Below are positions 58,322 to 64,000 of a stretch of 64,000 nt of DNA, in pieces (the first letter of the stretch is position 1; the number at the start of each line of letters is the position of its first letter). The stretch is from assembly GCA_009760855.2 (NCBI GenBank), contig WPIO01000033.1, positions 1,328,001 through 1,392,000 of the forward strand, read 5' to 3'. This DNA comes from Cristatella mucedo. Lineage: Eukaryota; Bryozoa; Phylactolaemata; Cristatellidae. Under the pieces are notes generated by a model, which saw nothing but the letters and a program-made list of their open reading frames with translations, was not told the DNA's origin and ran no database searches. The translations under genes were made by a program, and so were the position numbers.

Positions 58322-58735
58322 ACTGCAGCGCCAGTTTTAGCCTCATGCACTCCCGCAGGTCTTCTTTTGACAATAAATTAGCTATTCCTTCCCTACGCTT
58401 AAAGACCGTTGGCGACAGACGCATCTGCTCTGCAGGTTTGAGGCAATTGAAACCCACACAATTCTTACCCACGACTTATACACTCCTGCTGCGACAGTGG
58501 CACATCCTTTCCAGCCGACCTGAGCCGTTACCTCCATGCTACTCACTACCTCACCTGCTCTCCTTACTTAGCTATGCTTCTTCCTTTCTCTTTGTTGCGT
58601 TGAATGAACTCTGTTGGCTACCTCATGCGCACCGGAAGCCGCTTAGGCTATGAGTGTGCTATAGAAAACTCTCCAGCGCAACGTCCACTTGGTCTTTGGC
58701 TTTTTGGAGTTACAGGTGGAATACATGACAGGAAA
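58322..58735 (+). mobile_element. LINE-A 3' fragment
   Basis: [19 protein letters not shown] is the C-terminal region of LINE-A. The rest follows A2 down to TTGGAGTTACAGGTGGAATA. Deletions of some dozens of bases are visible against A2. Confidence 0.75.
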
Positions 58736-60718
58736 TTACATCGGTTATTTTTCTGCTCCTGGTTCTTGGTCACCCTGACATAAAATTCAGTGCAGAGAAA
58801 ATTATTTATAGGGACAACCAAAATGCAACAAAGGGTAAGACAAGATTGCAATTTAAGTAAAATTTGATTGATCCAATCGAAGTAGAACTTTGCTCGAATT
58901 ACAAAAGTATAGTTGTGGCGTTTCTAGTGTCATAGGAGTAATTAGGAGATTCATTAGATAAATTCGCTTAACAAGCTAAGCCAACTTGTAAATGTTTTGA
59001 GTGCCTCGAAACGAAAATTAACTCAAAGCTATGCTTCAAGCAACGTCTTGCTAAAAGAATTTACTTATCCAGAGGATGTCTTGATGTCATTTCTCAATGT
59101 GGCACAAGCTGGGGTCTTGCTAAAAATGTTACTAATACTTGGTTAGCTTGACAGTGTAGGTGGGAACATACCAGAGCATGAACATTAGAGGAACTACAAC
59201 CAGACAGTTTGAAGCAAATTAAATCTAAGCTCATTGCTCTTTAACCAAACTAGTGCGTTGGTTGCGATTTCACATCTTCTTAAGGGTCCTATTTGCAGCT
59301 TTCAAATAAAAACCGTTAAAGGATTGTTTCTTATTGTTCACAGTCTGTTGGTTTGCAAGGACAGTTTGGATATTAGTAATTACAAGGATCATTGCACCTA
59401 TCAATCAAACTACATCTAATGTCAGGAAGGCACATACCATCATGCAATGCTAAAATATCCCTCTGCATTTTTTAATAAGGCGTGGGAAAATTTGAGCTAA
59501 GAAGATGCTGATCTTTAAGGATTTGAAATCTTGAGACACGAGCAACTCACTGCCTGTGGACTCGCTTCATTGAGTCATAGTAGTTTCGTCACGGAAGACA
59601 ACGCTGCCCCATCTTGGGGAGTGACGAACTTTCTTGCTTTAATTATTAGAGCTAAATTCTATACTTTGGGGTATTTGTATAGTGCTTCATAAAATATTGA
59701 GAGCTTAAGTGTAAGGCTACTGTTATATAACCAACGGCTTACGAGTAGCACAGAATCACAGGCGGAATTAAATGCAGCTGCAGCAGCATCTGTTGCCAGA
59801 TAGGCGTTGGAAAGAGCGCTTGGCAGTCATAAAAATTGGTCCAACAGTAACGCAATAAGAGATGCCAATTGCTCGTCGTGAATCTTTTCATGTCTCTTTT
59901 ACGAGAGAACCAGTGTATTCATTAACACTAGAAAATATTCACATCTGGCAAGTGGAAAATTAAACACGCCCTCTTAAAGTCACAAGGATACCTCATCACT
60001 TTCGTAAGAAACCTTCCGTAGCAAAAAAATTCTTAAGCTAGTGCCGACGGACTGACAAAATAATCTGTTTAAATAGCTGCTAAATTTTTAGGATGGTTCC
60101 TAAAAAACCACTGCAATATTCTTTGACTATTAGAGGCATGAACCTCATTAACGTTTTACTCGCTATTGCATAGAAAATCATTTTAAGTGCATTCGTCTGC
60201 TGAGAGAAAGAAATTAATCCAAAGTAACGTAACGACTACTACAACCGATGTGGCCTGGAGTAATTTTGCGATCTCTACCACGGAAACTTTCTAAGTGGAG
60301 TTTGCATCCCCTAATGCAGAGGATCACATACATGTTCGATTTTGGAAAAGTAACGATGCACAGAAAGTAGCTGGATCTGGAGGCTCAAAACCTCGGCACA
60401 CTTCACTGTGACAGTTGCCACAGAAAAATTTTGAAAAATACTTCGCGAATTGATGCCACAACTACAACGGATTGAAAAAACAGGAACTACTTTGAAATGT
60501 TTATTCAAGAAATACCCTACTAAGATGTGATCCAAAGATTTAAGAAATACTGGAGAGAGACTGAAAAGTTCCAACTCAACGAAACTCTCTTCTATAATAT
60601 AACAAAGGACAAAGTTTAATGCTTCCTATTACAATCAAGTTTACAGTAACATCAGTAAGTTTCAGCTCTTCTGACTGTTGCTTTATTTTGTATTTGCAAC
60701 TTAGCTCATGCAAAAAAC
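58736..60718. other. no supported gene
   Basis: Two kilobases of AT-rich sequence without a convincing exon, RNA gene or repeat. Open frames at 59234-59419 and 60311-60574 have no recognised family. Confidence 0.35.
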
Positions 60719-60872
60719 CTTGGCTGATTTAAAAGCCTCATTTTATATTGGTAGAAGAGCCTTATCATCTGTAACCACCGCTTGCATTTAGCAATGAAGG
60801 ATCGCCCAACTGCAAGATTCGAACTCACGACCTTGGTCGTGAAGAGTGAGCACTTTAGATTAGCAGCTAAGC
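60719..60872 (-). mobile_element. SINE-1
   Basis: CTTGGCTGATTTAAAAGCCT, AGAAGAGCCTTATC, GATCGCCCAACTGCAAG and the B box complement GATTCGAACTC are in order. Confidence 0.8.
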
Positions 60873-61124
60873 GGTCGAGGCGAAAGCTGTGGCTCTCGAC
60901 ATAAGTTGCTTGACGATCACTTTGATAACTGACATATTTTACCTTAGAATGTTCTCTTAAGGAAACACCTACCTAAGAACTCAGTCATAAAATATGAGAA
61001 CCCAGTCGACTTATGGGAAAATTTATATTTACTTAATGTCATAGTAGAGAAGCTGGAGTTTGTTGTAACCTTTGATCAAGTTTGTTGTTGTATGTCGGTG
61101 AGGCACCATAAGAGACTGCGAGTC

Positions 61125-61287
61125 TAATTCCTAGTCCAGAAGGTAAAGTGCTCGCTCTTCACGACCCAGGTCGTGGGCTTGAATCCTGCCGTGGGTGATC
61201 TTTTATAGGCCACTGAAAGCGGTGGCGATAGCCGTAAAGGGTCTTCTGCCGATATATAAAGAAGGCTGTTAAATCAGCTGATCTTTT
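61125..61287 (+). mobile_element. SINE-1
   Basis: Head CTCTTCACGACCCAGGTCGT, B box GGGCTTGAATCC, body GGGTGATCTTTTATAGGCC, end GAAGGCTGTTAAATCAGCTG with a T run. Confidence 0.85.
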
Positions 61288-61654
61288 TTTTTCTTCCTTG
61301 TTGCCAAGTGAAGTAGTTTGCGACGCGAAGGTACTCGTGCCCAATCCACCCATGCACCAAAAGTTAAGCGCTCAGTACTTCCATCCAATCCAACTTTGAA
61401 TTTTGACATATCGGACCTTCAGCAAGAGGAAATCTGCACAGCTTCCCAGATTAGTCATATCCTGGCACACTGTTCAGTGGCAGCTAAATAACTATTTTGC
61501 ACTTGTACTGGGCTTCGCCTGAGCCATCGTCCGCGGCTAGCTACGATCCGAGCCTGTGCCTGCGCCAGCAGCTATTCGCAACCATTTTGAACTCCCTCTC
61601 GCTCACTGTGTGGCTAGGCTCTGGTGCGGGCAGCAACCAGCTACCGCCGACAGG

Positions 61655-61938
61655 TCACAAAAGAACTTAAAAACATACCTATTTAGGACAGCCTTTAGTG
61701 GGTCCCTGTGATTCATCCTTGATGTGCTTATGCATGCTGACACTGTGCATGCTGCCACTAACCACACTTGCATGCTGATCCTATGCATGCCACCGGTAAC
61801 CATGTTATTCATGTTGTTTATCAAGCATGATATTACTCACCATTTAATCGTGTTTCCCTTTGAAGCAAATGTAAAGCGCCTAGAAAGAGATTGAGTTCTC
61901 TGAGGGCGCTTTATCAAGTGCATTATTATTATTATCAT
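61655..61938 (+). mobile_element. LINE-B 3' end, near consensus
   Basis: It begins at AAGAACTTAAAAACATACCT (end of the coding region) and shows the complete 3' UTR, the perfect hairpin AAAGCGCC..GGGCGCTTT and ATTATTATTATT. It is a good reference for the family tail. Confidence 0.88.
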
Positions 61939-62182
61939 GCGCTCCAGCTTGAGTCGTTCTCCATACCTGACTGTGACCTCGACCAGAGCTCAGGCTCTGC
62001 CCTGTTGAGCAAACGAGTCGGTGCTGTGTGGCAGTGAATGCCCTTCATTCGGCATTAGATTATGTTTCTTTTAGTAGTCTTTTCACGGATCATACATTGC
62101 TAAAAATTGGAACCTCGCAGGTTTCTAAGGGTGAGCTTTCATAATCGAGCTACCAGCTAGCATTTTTATGGCTTCGCGTGGT

Positions 62183-62405
62183 CAGTCTAATAGAATGAAT
62201 TGTCAGGGATAAATGAGTAGTGTGGGTGCTTGGCGTTGATGTTACGAGTGAGAGGCTAAGGATAATAAATGCTTACTTAATGATGAGTATGACATCAGTC
62301 CAATAGAATGAATTGTCAGGAATGAATTATTCACTGGTGTGGGTGCTTCATGTTGTTGTGACTTGCAATGCCCTCAGGGGTGTAAATCGTTAATTTGTGA
62401 TGAAT
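62183..62405. repeat. diverged tandem duplication, period about 114 bp
   Basis: Two units each contain AATAGAATGAATTGTCAGG followed by GTGTGGGTGCTT and a TGTT-rich part, at 62183 and 62297. The second half of each unit has diverged. Confidence 0.65.
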
Positions 62406-62686
62406 AGAACGTCGGTCATTATGTGGATGTCTGTGGAGTTGTTGGTACGAGTCATTTGCCTGTACTCAGAGATGTGCGGCTAACTGGTCTACATGCAGTT
62501 CACGGTAGTACAATTTAACCACAACGATTGTCGCCCGCTCCTCGACTCCGATTCGTCTCGCCATTTCTCGTTCTATATTGCAATTTCTTGTGATCAGACC
62601 TTCAATTCGTATACAGAAAAAGTCTGAAATTTATTCGTGGCGGCTGTCACCGACTTTGCATCGCTTTGTCTCATCGAAATACGCAC

Positions 62687-62850
62687 CTGCTCCGCTCGGC
62701 CTTCCCCTGATACACTTGCCCTCTTGTGTGCGAGAGATCAGTTAGCGCATAACAAGCGTCTTTCAAACGTCTGTTAAATTGCTCAACCTTAAACAATAGA
62801 CGCTCGCGCTTGGAATGCCAACTGGACATTAAAAAACTCTTGCTTTCCAT
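62687..62850 (-). CDS. candidate coding exon, function unknown
   Basis: On the minus strand an ATG at 62850 follows a CTTCTACAG acceptor-like site. A frame with 54 complete codons runs to a consensus donor (GAGCAG|GTGCGT) at 62687. The peptide is basic and helical (WHSKRERLLFKVEQFNRRL), with no stop or repeat character. It could be a first coding exon or an internal exon of a gene that continues to lower coordinates, but I found no partner exon and recognise no family. Confidence 0.3.
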
Positions 62851-62934
62851 TGCTGTAGAAGAAACCAAAATTTTGCTGAGGAAAATAAAAGCGTGTTTAC
62901 CATCTATATCTGGCCAACATGACGCCAAATCCGT

Positions 62935-63700
62935 ACTACCAAGTCCTTCTCAAGCGTCTCTCATCTCGACTCAGCATCACTAGCACTGCACTGCAGTGGC
63001 TTAGGTTCTATCTCGGTGGGAAAGATCAGAGCATTGCTGTCGACGGGCAGCAATCATTCGAGGAACCACTAAAGTACGGGGTACCCTAGCGCTCTGTGCT
63101 TAGTTCGCTTCTTTCATAATTTATACTCTCCCTCTTGCCTATGCAATCGCCAAGCACAATGTAAGATTCACTTCTATGCCGACGATACACTGCTGTATCT
63201 ATGCTTTGATTCCTCCCAGCTTTCAAGCAAGTCAAACTCTTTCACCTCCCTTACTGGACTATTGCTGCACGTGGATGGCAGCAAATTTTTGCAAATTGAC
63301 GACGATCAAACTAACGTAATAGCTACGAGCAAACCAACTGTGACTCGGAAATAGAGAAAATTAACACTCAAAATCTGCTCTGCCAGCATATCTCTTATGG
63401 AATCTGTACGAAATCTAGGTGTCCTGTTCCAAAGTGACCATTCACTAGACAATCACATCCAGGCAAGTCTGCCTATTTTCACCAACATAACGTTGCGAAA
63501 ATAAATTTGGGCCTGCTTAGACAGGGAGACTGCATCCAAGTTGGTCCATGTATTGGTGAAACATGACTCAACTTCTGTCACTCACTCCATGCAGGTCTTC
63601 CAGCCTGTGCAATTAAGCGCTTACATTTGATGCAAAACCCTGAAGCTAGACTTACCTATCGCGAGCGTCGAAGTGACCACATTAGCTTAGTGTTATCGCA
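62935..63700 (+). mobile_element. LINE-B fragment, RT region, decayed
   Basis: It starts in the VLLERLSS block (CAAGTCCTTCTCAAGCGTCT) and passes the YADD region (TTCTATGCCGACGATACACT near 63172). It ends in the C-terminal domain (CATTTGATGCAAAACCCTGAA). Stops and frameshifts are frequent. Confidence 0.8.
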
Positions 63701-63744
63701 GCTGCGTAGTTAGGCTTTCAGTAGCTGGGCTTGCAGTAAAAAGA

Positions 63745-63885
63745 GGCTGCTCCGGTCAACAACCTTGTTTATTTAGTGCTTGAAGAGCCTCGGTGGTTAT
63801 TATCCCTCTCGCAGTGCAAATACAAAAATTGCACGATGCAAGACTCAAACACCTGTCCTGGGTCGTAAAGTTTGAGCCCCCCTAC
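63745..63885 (-). mobile_element. SINE-1, degenerate
   Basis: GAAGAGCCTCGGTGGTTATT, ATGCAAGACTCAAACACCTG (B-box remnant) and CCTGGGTCGTAAAG keep SINE-1 order on the minus strand. Confidence 0.5.
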
Positions 63886-64000
63886 CTCCTGCCGAGAGTC
63901 GGGGACGGTGTCGCAGTCAAATGTATTTGCAATCTTCAACAGTAATTGCGTTTGGATTAAAAAACCGCAAATACTCGATGCAGCCATCTCGGCACATCCT

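Overview
The window is eukaryotic and animal-like. It shows split genes with GT/AG introns, a KDM4-type chromatin gene (double PHD plus double Tudor) and dense CR1/L2-group non-LTR retrotransposons with (ATT)n tails. I cannot name the species. A degenerate CCCTAAA (plant/algal-type telomere motif) array at 52.0-52.3 kb is unexpected for an animal. Only two protein genes can be identified with confidence, and transposable elements fill much of the remaining sequence.

Plus-strand gene, about 1.1-24.8 kb: the 3' half of a KDM4/JMJD2-like histone demethylase gene. Recognisable exons encode a CxxC linker knuckle (16378-16427), the end of PHD1 (16761-16843), the extended PHD (20839-21006 and 21193-21390), Tudor 1 (24129-24308) and Tudor 2 (24423-24548 and 24748-24801, ending in a stop). 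An open exon at 1141-1487 may belong to the linker upstream of the PHDs. The JmjN/JmjC catalytic exons are not seen and would lie left of the window. The introns hold LINEs, SINEs, an LTR element and a decayed copy of one PHD exon boundary.

Minus-strand gene, 46584-36156: a complete EIF2B3 gene (eIF2B gamma) with ten exons whose splice phases all join into a 443-residue frame. Its introns contain several LINE copies, including one LINE inserted inside another.

Mobile elements: LINE-A (RT motif FYADDTQLY, tail near ACATT repeats) is clustered at 2.7-6.0 kb, with 3' fragments elsewhere. LINE-B (CR1/L2-like, (ATT)n tail) has its longest copy at 13.1-15.9 kb and many 5'-truncated copies on both strands. 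LINE-C is an older relative. SINE-1 is tRNA-derived with a clear B box. SINE-2 joins a tRNA-like head to a LINE-B-like hairpin tail. A small LTR element lies at 10.9-12.8 kb, with a related solo LTR near 49.3 kb. Mariner-like DNA elements lie at 31.4-31.9 kb and 56.3-57.6 kb.

The oddest region is 51.34-52.42 kb: clusters of a GGACATTCCCCC-like motif in opposite orientations flank a long (TG)n run, a CpG-rich patch and the CCCTAAA array. No CRISPR array, rRNA gene or convincing functional tRNA gene was seen.
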